This document shows, one piece after another, positions 39,501 to 51,300 of a DNA stretch of 64,000 bases (position 1 is its first letter; every line of letters begins with the position of its first letter). Both the position numbers and the translations under genes were made by a program. The notes beneath the pieces were generated by a model that saw only the letters and a list, made by a program, of their open reading frames with translations, searched no databases and was not told the DNA's origin. Origin of the DNA: Paralichthys olivaceus (Eukaryota; Chordata; Actinopteri; Pleuronectiformes; Paralichthyidae); contig NC_091106.1 of assembly GCF_024713975.1 (NCBI RefSeq), forward strand, positions 15,340,501 to 15,404,500. Reading direction: 5' to 3'.

Positions 39501-40379
39501 AGTGATCAGCTGTGACAAGTCCTGGAATATGTCCAGACTTGCCCATAAACACTGAGTCAATGATCGTGGTGTTTAATGAGATCTCAATATATTCAACTTT
39601 ATCTGCAAAAACCTCAATTACTATTTCAAACACAATTAAATTCTGAAACCAAGTGCTTTTATTGAGCTTCAGGTTAAGTTGGGTTAACTTTAGGTGACTT
39701 CAGGTCAAAACAAAGCCTTTAGTTTCGTTTCACTGAAAAAACAATGATCACATTTGCGAAAGACTGACTCTGAGTAACAGGGCTTGTTTAGGTCAATTTG
39801 ACTGAAGCTACATGTCAGTCAACCGAGTGAACACCCTCCCCCCGCTACGTATTTACAAACACAGCTGTTACCCTCCTGCTAGCTTGTAAAACACTGGCAG
39901 CTCACTTAGCTTAGCGCTTTTAAACCCACCGCTAATCTATGCAGGCTAATGTAGTGGTGCTAATGTTAGCCGAATATAACCAAACCCATCCATTTCCATT
40001 GGGTTACGTGTCATTGTGAGTTCACAGGGACTCGGGTAGTGAACTCACAGGAAACCGGGTGAAACAGTTATTAGTTACACGTCCCACTATAAAAAAAAAA
40101 CACTAGCTCGTATTGTTGTTAGCTTGTTGCGGCTAAAGGTTGGAGAGCAGCAGCGGGTCACTGGTGCTCGGTGGTCCGTCTTACCTCTGGAGGTAGGTAC
40201 GGGGTGTTGTTGCTCGGTTTGAAGTTGCGGTGGTATCGAGCCTTTGACTTCTTGTTCTTTGAGGGTTTTTTGGAGGATACGCCGTGGCCGTTCCCGGACT
40301 TGGCGTTGGAGGCGACAGCTGAGGTCCCGGATCCGAGTCCATTCCCCGAGCCAAATAAGTCCGATACCCGCGCATCCAT
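33574..40379 (-). CDS. gtpbp2: GTP-binding protein 2 (ribosome-rescue GTPase)
   Basis: Complete 607-residue translational GTPase related to HBS1/eRF3. In mammals GTPBP2 works with Pelota to free stalled ribosomes. Exons in transcript order: 40185-40379, 39148-39174 (27 bases), 38527-38711, 38268-38376, 37951-38148, 37668-37842, 34875-35094, 34594-34729, 34431-34489, 34169-34340, 33908-34072 and 33574-33756. The N-terminus ([12 protein letters not shown], then a Gly/Lys-rich stretch and NNTPYLPPE) matches the family. GTPase motifs: P-loop GNVDSGKST at about residue 182, switch-[22 protein letters not shown] and ISKVDLC for guanine recognition (Ser replaces the usual Asn, as in the family). The later beta-barrel domains run through [10 protein letters not shown]-like, [20 protein letters not shown] and [20 protein letters not shown] segments and end SEDEEA. 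Human GTPBP2 also adjoins POLH. A tRNA gene lies in the large sixth intron on the other strand. Confidence 0.95.
36524..36551. repeat. CA/TA compound microsatellite
   Basis: A short ACACAC run passes directly into ATATAT, inside the sixth intron of gtpbp2. Confidence 0.8.
36695..36954 (+). repeat. 130-base tandem duplication carrying a tRNA 5' part
   Basis: Two head-to-tail units of 130 bases (36695-36824 and 36825-36954) begin CATTCATTGCATTCAAAG and run through CCACATGTCAGGATGG to CGCAGTCTC. They differ at only a handful of positions, so the duplication is recent. Unit 1 ends in the middle of a tRNA-like sequence. Unit 2 continues into the intact tRNA-Leu gene. Confidence 0.9.
36777..36824 (+). 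pseudogene. Truncated tRNA-Leu(CAG) copy
   Basis: This is the first 48 bases of the tRNA, through the anticodon arm, with one change in the D-arm region (GGACGAG where the intact gene has GGCCGAG). The variable arm, T-arm with B box and 3' acceptor strand are missing, because the sequence jumps back to the repeat start. It cannot fold as a tRNA. Confidence 0.85.
36907..36989 (+). tRNA. tRNA-Leu, anticodon CAG
   Basis: An 83-base tRNA with a long variable arm as expected for leucine. The acceptor strands GTCAGGA and TTCTGAC pair with one wobble. The A box lies in TGGCCGAGCGGTCTAAGG. The anticodon stem CTGCG/CGCAG encloses the loop TTCAGGT, giving anticodon CAG at 36941-36943. The T-arm/B box is GGGTTCGAATCCC. 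No intron is present and the encoded 3' end stops before CCA. A TTTT run at 36996-36999 is the expected polymerase III terminator. It lies antisense in intron 6 of gtpbp2. The sequence is nearly identical to vertebrate tRNA-Leu-CAG. Confidence 0.96.
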
Positions 40380-41044
40380 CGGCTACCCTGGGACCTAACT
40401 TGTCAGCCTGACCACTACCTGGATAAATATGGCGCTATAGAGTTCAAATAACCCCCCAGTTAGACATACAGCTGCCCGCCGTGGGATCGCTTACACCCTC
40501 CGGATTTAAAAAACAAAGCACCGGTCGTCCTCCAACTCTTCAAACCGAACAACAACAACAACGTCCGGGACGATCGCTTTGAGTTTTCAGTGTATACACG
40601 TCACTGCCCTGCACAGCTGAAAGGTACGCTTGATTTTCACAAACAAGTGAGCACCAGCGAGCGGTACTCTCTCTGTGTGAAGAGTGTGGAGGCGTAAACA
40701 CCGCCCGCCGTAGCCGAGCTGGGTGAACACATCCAGACACGCGCAGAGTTTTGCGGCGCTTTGCATCAGACGAACGAGGAAATAAAGACTTAGTTATAAA
40801 AAACACATTTTAGAAAACTCGATGTTTACATGAGATGATGAAACAAGAGCTAAACTCATGTAATACACTTTTCCTATAAGTTTAACTGCATAGATTTAGT
40901 CAATTTGAATAAGTTTCAATAATAACTGATAACACATCAGCAGTTTTTTAATGTTTTTATTTTCTGTTGCCAGTGTTTACTCAAGTTCTTTCTCTTTCTC
41001 TTTCACATATTTTTCTATATTTCTATTGCTAATATTTCTTACAC

Positions 41045-41382
41045 TTAAAGGTCCAGTGTGTAAGATTTAGGTGAAAGGGAACTATTGGCATGTAGAATAA
41101 TCTTCATGATGTTTTCACTAGTGTGTTCCATCTAAATTGTGTTAATTGTAGTTTTCTTTACCCCAGAAAAGGCCCTTTATATTCAACTACTTTATATTTA
41201 CACCGAGTGTTTTTTACATTAGTCCAGACTGGACAAACTAAACACCTTTTGAATTTTTATGACAACTGAAGGTTTCCACAGTTTCTTTTTCATGTTTGGA
41301 AGGAGAGAGTGAGGTGAGCGGTGTTCAGCTGCATGAAACGTCAACACTAGATATCTCAAAATTCTACACACTGTACCTTTAA
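41045..41382. mobile_element. MITE with TTAAAGGTCCAGTGTGTA terminal inverted repeats
   Basis: The left end TTAAAGGTCCAGTGTGTAA and the right end, read in reverse as TTAAAGGTACAGTGTGTAG, match at 17 of 19 positions. There is no open frame inside. The interior (GATGTTTTCACTAGTGTGTT, AGTCCAGACTGGACAAACTA) differs from the MITE at 32717-33047 although the ends are shared. Both ends carry TTAA. This is a common teleost element type; the source transposon superfamily is not determined. Confidence 0.8.
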
Positions 41383-41424
41383 GCATCGTATGTTACTTAT
41401 TTCTTCCAGATGTCTATTTTGACT

Positions 41425-41495
41425 GTTGCTGCTGTAATACTGTAAGTTTCCACATTGTAGGACTAATAAAAGATTATCCTATTTTATCTTATGGT
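41425..41495 (+). repeat. LINE-type 3' tail
   Basis: CATTGTAGGACTAATAAAAG followed by ATTATCCTATTTTATCTTAT is the usual fish retroposon tail ('GGGACTAATAAAGGATTATC' plus short TATC/TTATC repeats). Only the tail remains. Confidence 0.5.
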
Positions 41496-42868
41496 ATCTT
41501 TTTTACACCCTTAAAGGCTAAAAGTAAAACCCTTTAATTTATCTTTGTTGTTGTTTTCTAAATGGATTTCCCGTAATAATCAAATAACTTATAAATGAAT
41601 ATTCCTGATCATATATTTTTTTTCACCTGGTTATGAAACAACCAGAGATTCTTGCCTGGTGCAATCTCCTGCAACTTCATAACCACAGCAATGGGACAAT
41701 GGTGCCACCAAGTGTTTGGTTTAAACTATGACTTTGTTTGCTTGGAAGGTTGTGTTGCAAAATAGTTATAATTCAGGGTTTAGAATATATTGGCCGTCAC
41801 AGTTTGAAAGTGTGTCTCACTCCTGCAGTCTTTTTCACCATTTCCTTATTATGAAGGGTAAAAGTGTTGAATGTGGCATCGACTGGTTCTGCTTTGTTGA
41901 AAATATTTTGTTTCTCTTTAATTTGCAAGACTTTGCAAGTATCACTTCCTAACTTAATTTAGCTACACTGCATTTGCTCCTGCTGTTCTTTATATAGCAT
42001 TATTGCATCGTCTATATTTATTGAAGCCCAAGCTTATTTATTTTTACATTGAATTGCAACTTTATTTTTAGCAAATTACAGTTTCTCCATAAAAAATAGT
42101 TTGATACATGTTCATGTGACTTGAGGATCAGGAGGGGTGTTACCTAATTTCCTTGTCTGTTGTTTGTACAGATGCAAATGACTGTTGATGGCTGAGAATT
42201 TATTGTCAAATAGATGATGTTGTCTAAACTCAATCACTTCACACAAGGTTCACTAACAAAATTACAGCAACAGCTATCAAACAATACGATCACACTCATC
42301 AACATTTATTTCCATCTGTAGACAAAAGACAATGAATTTAGGCAATGCCCGAAGGGACATTTTTTCAATATACAATGTGAACAACTGCACATGAATTATA
42401 TTTAATGCACAGACCATAGATTTTACCTCTAGTTACATAAAACATTAAAAGTTACTTCTTCTCTCTGATTAAAAATGTGACACTACAATAAAAAGACCTG
42501 CTGATAGAACACCATTTTTTATTTCCACACATTAATCTACTGCATCTAACGGAGCTCACTCAGATGCACACATGGAATGTGACTGTGTGTCCCTGCAGAG
42601 AGACTGAGGTTTGAGTAGTTAAAAACACAAAAAAGAAAAAGGTCGGCCAACTCCCCAGTGGGGAAATAAGTAGTTCCAGAAAGAGTGTGGCGTTTCTGAA
42701 ACTCAACACTGATTGGTCAGGCGACCTCTGATGCAGGGGCTCAGCCCATCCAGTCCTGGCTGGGAGAAGTGTTTGGAGACTTTTATAGCCTTAAGTCCCT
42801 TCAACCATCCACATTCACATCTGTACGCACACACAAAACACTCCCTTAGTTGTGCTGTTTTGGTCAGC

Positions 42869-43755
42869 ATGAACTATTCATTGGTGATTCTGCTCTGTGT
42901 GGGACTATTGCACCAGACTGTAAGGGCCGTCGTTATGGATAAATTAGCCGACGACAAGATCTGCGGAGATGCAGAATGCTCATGTAAGTCAGAAGATGAA
43001 ACAGAAGTGTGACATCACATGTACAGTCTGTCCTGAAATCTGTTACGTGTTAAAATGCATGTTCCTTTGATCTATGTATTTCCACTTCCTCTTTTGTTTT
43101 CTATCCTTCACCAGATGTTCTCTCTATGGCCACAGCCCTGGACGACTTCATAGCTCCTGACTGCAGATTCATCAACATCAAGAAGGGTCAGATGGTGTAT
43201 GTGTATTCTAAACTCGTGCCAGAGGAGGGCGCTGGAGTCTTCTGGTCTGGAAGTGTACGTGCATATTTGTTATGTACCACTGTAGCAGTGCAAACATCCA
43301 CTTTAAGACACAGAGGATGTGCAGCAGCTTTAGGACAGACGGGTGTGACCTTTCAAGAATGTGTGACAAGAGCAACAATGAATTTGGTTAAATATTTAAT
43401 TGAATCTGAGCAAACATTTAATTAATGTTTTAGGAAGGAAGCTGAAATGCACAGAGCATATTTAATGTGATGTTAATTTGTCAGAGAGGCCATGTTGTTT
43501 TCACTGGCAGGTTTACGGTGAGCGGTACGTGGACCAGATGGGCATCGTCGGATACTTCCCTGCAACCATGGTGAAGGAGACACACAAGTTTACAGAGGTC
43601 ACAGTTAAGATGCCCACAACTGTGCGTGCTCCTGTCTACTTTATAGGAATATATCTGAGATCCACAGTATTATTTTCTGAAGTAAATTGATGTGGTTGAC
43701 ATATATCTAATCTAACTTCTTCTTCTTTCAGGGCATGGACTTTTACTGTGTTTAA
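42869..43755 (+). CDS. otor: Otoraplin, secreted SH3-fold protein of the MIA family
   Basis: Complete 129-residue secreted protein. Exons: 42869-42983, 43115-43254, 43511-43621 and 43732-43755. A signal peptide ([20 protein letters not shown]) is followed by [20 protein letters not shown] with two cysteines, then [31 protein letters not shown] and VFWSGSVYGE of the extracellular SH3-like fold. [13 protein letters not shown] follows and the protein ends PTTGMDFYCV, which carries the last disulfide cysteine. The end resembles otoraplin (PTTDIDFFCE) more than MIA (DKWDFYCQ). OTOR is known from the cochlea and eye. A weak TATA-like TTTTATAG lies about 85 bases upstream and AATAAA lies at 43959-43964. 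The neighbour pcsk2 is also OTOR's neighbour in human, which supports the assignment. Confidence 0.93.
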
Positions 43756-46367
43756 GACTTGACAGATTGAAGCGTAGACTGCACACACCGGAAAACAGTT
43801 CTTCTCGTCAATGTGCCATTACATTCTGTGGTGTTGTCTGTCTCCAGCTGGAGTGAAAACCTGGACACTTTCCACACCTCATTGTCCACAGTCTGACCTC
43901 TGCTGTTCAGTGAGCTCTTCTGTCTCTTCTTGCTTTGTCTGTTCAGGAGACTTTGCTCAATAAACCTTGTTTGTCGATAATGTTTATTATTTGAAAAGAT
44001 ATGAATCTGTATTGTTTTGCTTATTTTACTTTTTACGATTAAGAGTTGATATTATCAAATTCAATTGGTGATTCCGATGTCAAGGTTTCACGATGCTGTT
44101 AAAGACATTTTTTGTCATGCAAAAATCCATTTGCATCACACATAGTGAATTAGGATTCATTCTATTAAGGCAGGGAAAAACGTTCTCATTTTGAAAAGAA
44201 ATGCATTATTCAAAATAATTATATTTTTGCTTATTTATAACCACATTTAGTCATGTCACCTTTTAAACACAGCATATTTCTTTCATTATGTATTTTGTAG
44301 CCAATTATTGTGCCAATTGCTCTTTTATAACACAACCAACCAACCAATCATTATGAACTAACTGTGATAAATATGAAATGGGCCGTTGATGCAAATAAGA
44401 TGCTGCCTTGCTGTGGTGATATAATGTGCAACAACAACATGATTAACCTAAGACTGATAAATACAACCCAGGAACTCTGGTGACTACATAATCAATCATA
44501 AACAGTATAATTATTGGCCACTATTTCCTAAATATTCATCAAAGTAAAATGACAACAGTTCACAAAACACACATCTTATAAAGTGTTTTATTCTGTGATT
44601 ATGCTTTGCCCATTTTCTTTATGGGACAGCAACTAATTGAATGTCACTAATTTCTCTTTTATTTCCTTTTAGATCGATACACCTGCAGTTTTGTTGAAAG
44701 CTCTATAAGCTGTTTCATGTTGCTTTCAAATATATCAATGTATTCCAGGCCGTCTTAAAAGCTCACAGAAGTCATTCATCAGTGTACTTTGAACTTTGAA
44801 GCTTCGGCTTTAATTAGAATAAAGCTACTTCATGTCTAAGGTTTTTTCAATTAAGTGTCGTTACATATGCTACCAATAAGTTCAGAACTTTAGTCCAAGT
44901 CTAATATGATTTGAGATTATTTCCTCCTCATGGAGAATTTGTCCATCTGTCTACTCACACACACGCAGTTTCCAAAGCACTGCTATGATTAAATATGACG
45001 TATTTGTCATAGTTAAGACTCTTTCCACAGAATGATTTTTAATCTCTTTTTATTTCGATTAGTTTGAATAATCAGTAGAATCTTCTTTATGCATCGCAGC
45101 ACTCACCCAGTGGTGAATATAACATCTCAATCAAATGTTCGCCGTTTGTAATCGTGCATTATCAAACCCAAAGATTTTTCATTTCGATAAAGGAAGACTG
45201 GGAGATCTGGATCTCCCATTGCATTTGTCTGACATTTCAGTAGGTCTCTTACATGACCGCTGCATGCATTGATTTGTTAGGCCACTACAATCATGTCATT
45301 TTCGTTAGATTGTTTCTATCTGACCTGCAGGCGTTCTGAGAAAGGCAGGCTTACGAGTTTTCGGAAATAGGGTTGTCACAAATTACGATCAATCCCTCGT
45401 TCCCCTTCTCACCTCAGATCAATACAAACATGTGTCAGATGTGGACACAAACTGTCTCTCAGGAAAAATACACCTGGGGTATCTCTGAAAGAGGAGAGGA
45501 GGGGATTAGAAGACTATCATCATTTTATTATTATTACAAATTCAGAAAAAATCTCTGTGTGAGTTCACATTGGATAAATGAATTTGCCATCATTACACAG
45601 TATGTGTACAGATGAAATGAATCCACTAATACTTGTCTCAGAGAGGTGAAAAGCTCAGCACCTTTTTATCTGATCACCAGTTACAGTTACATGTGTATTT
45701 ACAAAATGAAAAAACATCACAAATCTAAATGAAAAAGTCTAAAGTCAATCTTCCATCAGACAGCTGTAGCTTTGGGGTGTTACCATGGGGACAGGCCGGG
45801 ATACTGTGACAGATGAGATTGATGTGCATCGTGCATGTTTGTGTGTGTGTTTCCTCTTGCTTAAAGGAGCAGCTGCCAAATGCAGGCTACAGTAAATACG
45901 TTTTTTTTCCCATCCGGTGTCACACCCACACCTCAACACCCGGCAACACAGAACCCCGTGCAGCTGGGAAATCAACAGCTTCAGGTCTGGTTAGCATCTG
46001 AGCATGACATTTTAGACTGGAGAGACTCGTTCTTTTTTTTACCCTGCAGGCGACATCCCTAAAAATCCCATCTGGCATGTTTGTGTGATACTGTGAAAGA
46101 AATATAGTCTAGCAGGTTTTAATCAGGACAGCCAACAACTCTGAAGCAATTATAAAAAAGGAAAAAGAAGATATAATCAGCAAAGGATAATTTCTTTCGT
46201 GAAGAAATGACTGCAACCTTAGGAGAACTGAAAACTGAAGACTGTAGTTAGATGAACATCCTAAAAGCATCATATTGGACATACTTGACATGGGATGACT
46301 CAGTGGGATTGTTCTGTGAAGAGAAAGAACAGTGACACAGAAAACCTTAATCTGTTATGCTCTAGAA

Positions 46368-46974
46368 CAGAAGTTAGTAATAAGTGGGCCACGGTTCAGA
46401 CCCAGACGCTGTCTTATTCGGATCTGGACCTATCGAAAAAAATCGATTTTTGCAAAGCCTCTCAACTTCAACCTGCGCAGCCCCGCTATAGGGCACTGGC
46501 TTGGTGTCCATGGAAAATCAAAGACCAATTAATCAGACATAAAGCTATTCATTTGTTAAGATAGGAGGAAAACTGTGTATGAAAAAGAAGAGAAAGCAAA
46601 ACTTAATATTCCCTTTTTGTTCAATGTTTCTCTAAAATCAAGCTTTATATCCAGATACACATTTAAAAAAACGTGCTCTGTCATCTATGTTTTTTTTTAC
46701 TTGACATCAGAAGAATGCATAACATTTTTTATGAGTGTGCTTATTTGTAAACTATCCAGTTCAATATGATAAAAGCCAAAACATATATTTTTTTAAAATA
46801 TTAATGTATTAGACTTTAAGTGATTTAAGTAGCAGAACACACACAAATGTGACTACATCTAATATTTCAATGTATATTGCATTGAATCAGAACATGAGTT
46901 CGAAATCATGGTGCTCCGGACTTTTGCTTGAGGAAATGTTATTTGGACCTCAGAAGTTTTATTGAATACCCCTG
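46368..46974. mobile_element. Non-autonomous hAT element with 8-base target duplications
   Basis: A 607-base segment is flanked on both sides by the same 8 bases, CTCTAGAA, at 46360-46367 and 46975-46982. It starts CAGAAGTTAGTAAT and ends ATTGAATACCCCTG, which reversed is CAGGGGTATTCAAT. The CAGRRGT start and the 8-base duplication are the signature of the hAT superfamily. The interior has CACGGTTCAGACCCAGACGC and no transposase frame, so it moved using another element's enzyme. The perfect duplication suggests a fairly recent insertion. Confidence 0.8.
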
Positions 46975-47008
46975 CTCTAGAATGATGGGAGGCTATAGGC
47001 ATTTAGGC

Positions 47009-47048
<40 letters not shown>
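47009..47048. repeat. TG dinucleotide microsatellite
   Basis: About 19 near-uninterrupted GT units. Confidence 0.9.
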
Positions 47049-47049
<1 letters not shown>

Positions 47050-48399
47050 TGTTGTGACTGACTTAATAGGTTGTGTCTTAAAGGTGCTTGAACGAAAGGT
47101 TTTGTCGTCTCAGATTTTCGTGAGTGTCAGTGTGTCAAAGCCAGTTTGGCTTGTTTGATTTAAATCAATCAGTCAATCAGAATGAATTAGTTACTGCTAA
47201 AGCCTGAGGATCAGCTGTGTCCTTCTCACCAGATTAATATCCAATTCATTTTGTATTAAAGTCTAGTTTAGTGTCAGGAATGTGCAGATACCAATTGGCA
47301 CTGACACCATATGTGTTGCTGCAACATAATGAGAATAAAAGGACAATATAAGACATTGAGACATTGATGGAGAAGAGAATCCAACTTCCAAAATGTTCTT
47401 TGTCTTTCGGTATTTATCCACCTTAATCTGTAATCTGTCTGCGTCTGTTTCATGTCTCTGACTCATGCAATTGCACAAGCTAGTGAGATTCCACCCATTT
47501 TCTCTTTTACACAAACACACAAAGAAACCATTGATTTCCTTTTGTGTGTGTTCAATCCCTCCAAACAGCTCAGCACTCCATTGTATCTCCTACTGGGGCA
47601 GATACTGCTTTATTCTGGTGGAGGAAAAAAGACATCTGAGGATATAACCCTGTATTTTTTGCATATAACATTGTATTTTGAGGGGAAAGGGGACAGTTGA
47701 TAAATGAAATGAGGTCCTCTTCACAGTTGGGCCATGTCTTTCACTCTATATTCAGATTTTCAGTTAATCAAAGTACATAGACTCACCTGAGCACTGGTTA
47801 GGTTTACCTTTGCATAGAAGGCGGCCTGAGCGCTTTGACGCATGAATTCCCCAATATGTTGGAAGCATTCATATGAGATTCTGGTCCATGCTGACCTGTT
47901 ACATTATGTAATTTCTGCAGCTGCACATTCCTGCTGCAAATCCAGTTTTACCACATCCCAAAGGTGTTGTTGATGGGACTCATTTTGAGACGACAGCTTA
48001 GTGACAGGTTGTGTCTGGAAGTAGCCTTTAGATGATGGTAAACTGTGGCCATGACGGGATAAACATGGGCAGAGAGACTGTAACAATCAAATAAGCTTTC
48101 ATGGCTGATTGGTAAATGAGGGACACAAAGTGTGCCATGTGCTACATTTTGTGTTTTAATGCTGCAATGGGATGAAACTTCATGACTGACAGCTGAGACT
48201 GACTCACGATTGGTTGAGTGCATGTGTCGTCGAGACATCGCTACCACAGCTTCATCCACTGATCGCTACTGTGGAAAGTGACAAGATCGTGTCCGGAGTG
48301 AATATATATATAAAGTTCTTTATACAAAACAACCCTCTGCTTGCCTTTGTCACAACCATCTACCTATGCCTTGTTTCTAATCATCTCTCTTTGTCATTT

Positions 48400-48770
48400 C
48401 AGATCCAGTCACCGTCACAAGCCATGTCACCTCATTCCCTTCACCTGAGTCTCCCCACACAAACACTCACCCGCTCCCCATTCCCTCATTAGTTCATCTG
48501 TGTATTTATACCGGTCAGTTTCATTCACTCTCTGCCAGATTGTCTAGTGTGTTCCTGCCTAGCTATCTCGTGTTATATTCTGTATTCTTACCTGACTACT
48601 ACCCCGTTTGGGTTTTGGATTCCCTTCTTGCCTGCCTCTTTGGATTTGTTTGCTATATGGACTGATATCCTGGTTTTGACCTCTGCCTGTCTTTTCTCTG
48701 CTCTGTTGGCGAACAAACCACATTGCCCACACTAAGACTGTCTGTGTGTCATCGTTACAGCCTTTCCCAT
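48400..48770 (+). repeat. Possible retroelement end fragment
   Basis: A pyrimidine-rich stretch with words such as TTGCCTGCCTCTTTGGATTT, CCTGGTTTTGACCTCTGCCT and a final GTGTGTCATCGTTACAG. Similar wording occurs at the ends of several fish retroelements. No paired repeat or coding part is seen nearby, so class and age are open. At most it is an old fragment. Confidence 0.3.
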
Positions 48771-48877
48771 TCAAGGACACCAACTTACTCCCAACCCCCC
48801 CTATAGATTTCCCATCATGGTCAGCTCAAATATCCAGCGTAAGGTCACTGTGTGTATGGGTGTGGTTTTGTGTGTGG

Positions 48878-48880
<3 letters not shown>

Positions 48881-48910
<30 letters not shown>
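48881..48910. repeat. TG dinucleotide microsatellite
   Basis: About 15 TG units, preceded by degenerate TG-rich sequence. Confidence 0.9.
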
Positions 48911-48911
<1 letters not shown>

Positions 48912-48979
48912 ATTTGTGTACCTTCAATAATGATTCAAGAGACGCTGTATGTAAAGTAGCCGACTACTGACGTTCGCAC

Positions 48980-48992
48980 AGGTCAAAGGTCA
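48980..48992 (+). promoter_or_regulatory. Perfect DR1 nuclear-receptor motif
   Basis: AGGTCA-A-AGGTCA is an exact direct repeat with one spacer base, the consensus for HNF4, PPAR/RXR and COUP-TF-type receptors. It is isolated in the gene-poor region, 12 kb upstream of pcsk2 and 5 kb downstream of otor, so a target gene cannot be named. Confidence 0.35.
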
Positions 48993-51061
48993 AAAAGAAA
49001 AAGATGGGAAATGAATGAGGAAATTAAACGCAGCCACAGAATTGCAATTTTTAGCAAATGAAAATCAAGATAGTTTGACACACTAGTTACAGATGAATCA
49101 TTAATATTGATGAACATTGAATTAATGTATCAATGAAACATTTATTAAGGGTCCAGCACATGTGCAGCCCTTCAGATAAAATGTAGTGTGTGTCATTCAC
49201 ACATCTTCCACTTATTGTTCTTTTGCTTGAAACATATATCTTACAGAGCACTGTGTCAATCAGCCAATTGGATCCTTAAATTATGAACATGGACGATCAA
49301 TAATTTATGTTCAAACGCTTGTAATTAGTGCATGATATTTCCCCATTTGTCACATGTCATTTTATCAGAGCCAGTTCTCTCAGCCCAAGCAGTGAAGCAA
49401 AAATGTCAGGGTGCTTATCTGCACATGCGCTTCTGCATGCCTCCACATAACAAACATGCCTCCACATGCATGATAATGCTGTGTGTTTGTGGTAATGCAA
49501 TAAAATCCCTGTTTACTCAGAGAAAGTGAGGATGTGTCGATCAGAGCTGGCCTCTCTCTGTGTGCACAAGGGTTTCCTCTCACAAAACAATGCAGCTTAG
49601 GTTAATTAGTGACTCCACTGTATGTTGGTCATGGGTGTAAATGAGTGTAATATGTCTCCATGTCTGGGTGTAACCCCACCAACTGTTCACTGTCAGCTGG
49701 GATTGTCTACAGCCCTGTGCAATAATAAGTGATTATAGGTAATGAATGAATGTGTAAATGCCAGATTTGCAGAGGGGTGAAAAATCCACGGATCTCCTTA
49801 TCTATGTCCTTAATCGTTATTATTTTTATTCTTAGTATTATTTTTCTGATTTAATTTCATTTTAGTTTCTGGAATTAGATTTTATTCCTTACTTTTATCA
49901 ACCATTTTTATCATATTATAATCATGATTTAATTTGTTTCTATTAATTCATTTGTCTATTGTATTTTCTCTGAGCTTTGGGATAAAGATCTCTTCAGATA
50001 CATCAATCCAACCATCATGTCTGGGCCTCACAAAGCGTTTTAAAGTTCTTTTATATCATGTTTACTTACCTTGTTTCAGCAGTGATGCCTTCTGAGGACT
50101 GAGCATAAAAGAACCTCCTCTATTCATTCCTCCAGTCATATGATTGTGATTGGAAGGTCACATATTGCTCATGGTCTTGTCTATTCACTCCCCTGTAACA
50201 TAAATAACATGTGTTCAGGTAACATATAGCTGGAAGTCTTGTCAAACGCTGTCTGCTCTTTTGATGCTAACGCATCATGACACCTAACAAAGAGAAGAAA
50301 TCGAAATCCCAGTAGAGGACTGCTTTTCAGTGCATTTGCATTATATCAGCATGGCACCAGTGAAAATGATTTACAGTTTTTCTCCTGATTTCCTTTTTTA
50401 TTTACCTTAAAAATGATTTAACTTCAACAGAGACAGAATACTTCACTGTCTTTTTATAAGAGTACACTGTAGGGGCTCTGTTATACTGACACTTTCTCGT
50501 ATGCAACAAAAAGCTGAAGTCCATATTTTCCCAAGGAGTCCCTCTGCATCAGGCTGACGGATTGCTTTTAGGAGAGGAGAAATAAAAAGGCGATCATTTC
50601 ATGTCTTGCTCTAGTTTTGGGAGTCGTGAGGGGAGTAAAGCTTCCACCAGAGATCTTCTACGTCCTGTCTTCAAATGTCTTTGCAGAGGGTTTTTCTTTT
50701 TAGCACAGGCCTCTGAGCTATGAATAGATCCCGTGTTTGTCATGACAACCAATTACCCATTACAAAAGCACTGAGGCTAAGTAAGGCAATTAAGTGCTGA
50801 AACAAAAATGTGTGTTGCAAGGATTTCTCAGTCTGTGCCTGTTTACTGTATGTGCACGAACACACAGCAAAATGTTCTCCTGTGGACTTTCCTATAGCAA
50901 CATTACCCCTGTTGTGCTCTACTGCAGATAATAATAATCACATTTCTACATTATGTGTTGTTATTCAGTGTTAGCAGTGACACAGTATGTTTAATTAAGT
51001 TATAAGCAATATATTTAGAGTGAATAGGGATAACAAGTAGGAAGACAGGCTGATAGACAGG

Positions 51062-51300
51062 CTGATCACATAATAATGATAATAATAATAATAATACATT
51101 TTATCTATATAGCAACTTTCAAAACACAGTTAAACGGTGCTTTACATGTTGAAAATGAAAAGGCAAACAATAGGAAACAGTAAGAAACAATTAAAGCAAT
51201 AAAGTCATTTAAAGATCACACAGCATTAGAGCACAAATGTAAAAATAAAAAAGTTACAGATAAGAAAAAAGTAAAAACAAGATAAATAAAACATTATCAA
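51062..51300 (+). repeat. Teleost interspersed repeat with (TAA)n start
   Basis: An AATAATAATAATAATA run is followed by CATTTTATCTATATAGCAAC, TTTCAAAACACAGTTAAACG and GTGCTTTACATG, then an A-rich tail. It has the same structure as the copy at 22888-23012. Confidence 0.55.

Larger units (their letters stand above)
40380..42868. other. Intergenic region between gtpbp2 and otor
   Basis: The first 400 bases, CpG-rich around 40450-40780, are the likely gtpbp2 promoter and leader. Further on lie a MITE (41045-41382) with a LINE-type tail directly behind it (about 41425-41495), then AT-rich unique sequence. At 42780-42787 is a weak TATA-like TTTTATAG for otor, with an inverted CCAAT word (GATTGG) near 42711. 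No further gene is visible. Confidence 0.6.

Noticed and set aside
42713-42868. Earlier start for otor in the same open frame
   Set aside because: The frame is open upstream but contains the TATA-like word. The ATG at 42869 directly begins a clean signal peptide, as in the family.
46928-47158. Open frame with a CVCVCV repeat
   Set aside because: It is the translation of a TG dinucleotide microsatellite.
48214-48970. Cluster of short open frames taken as a possible gene
   Set aside because: The frames are on both strands, rich in Ser/Pro/Leu, overlap a pyrimidine-rich repeat-like fragment and a TG repeat, and cannot be joined by splice sites into a sensible protein.
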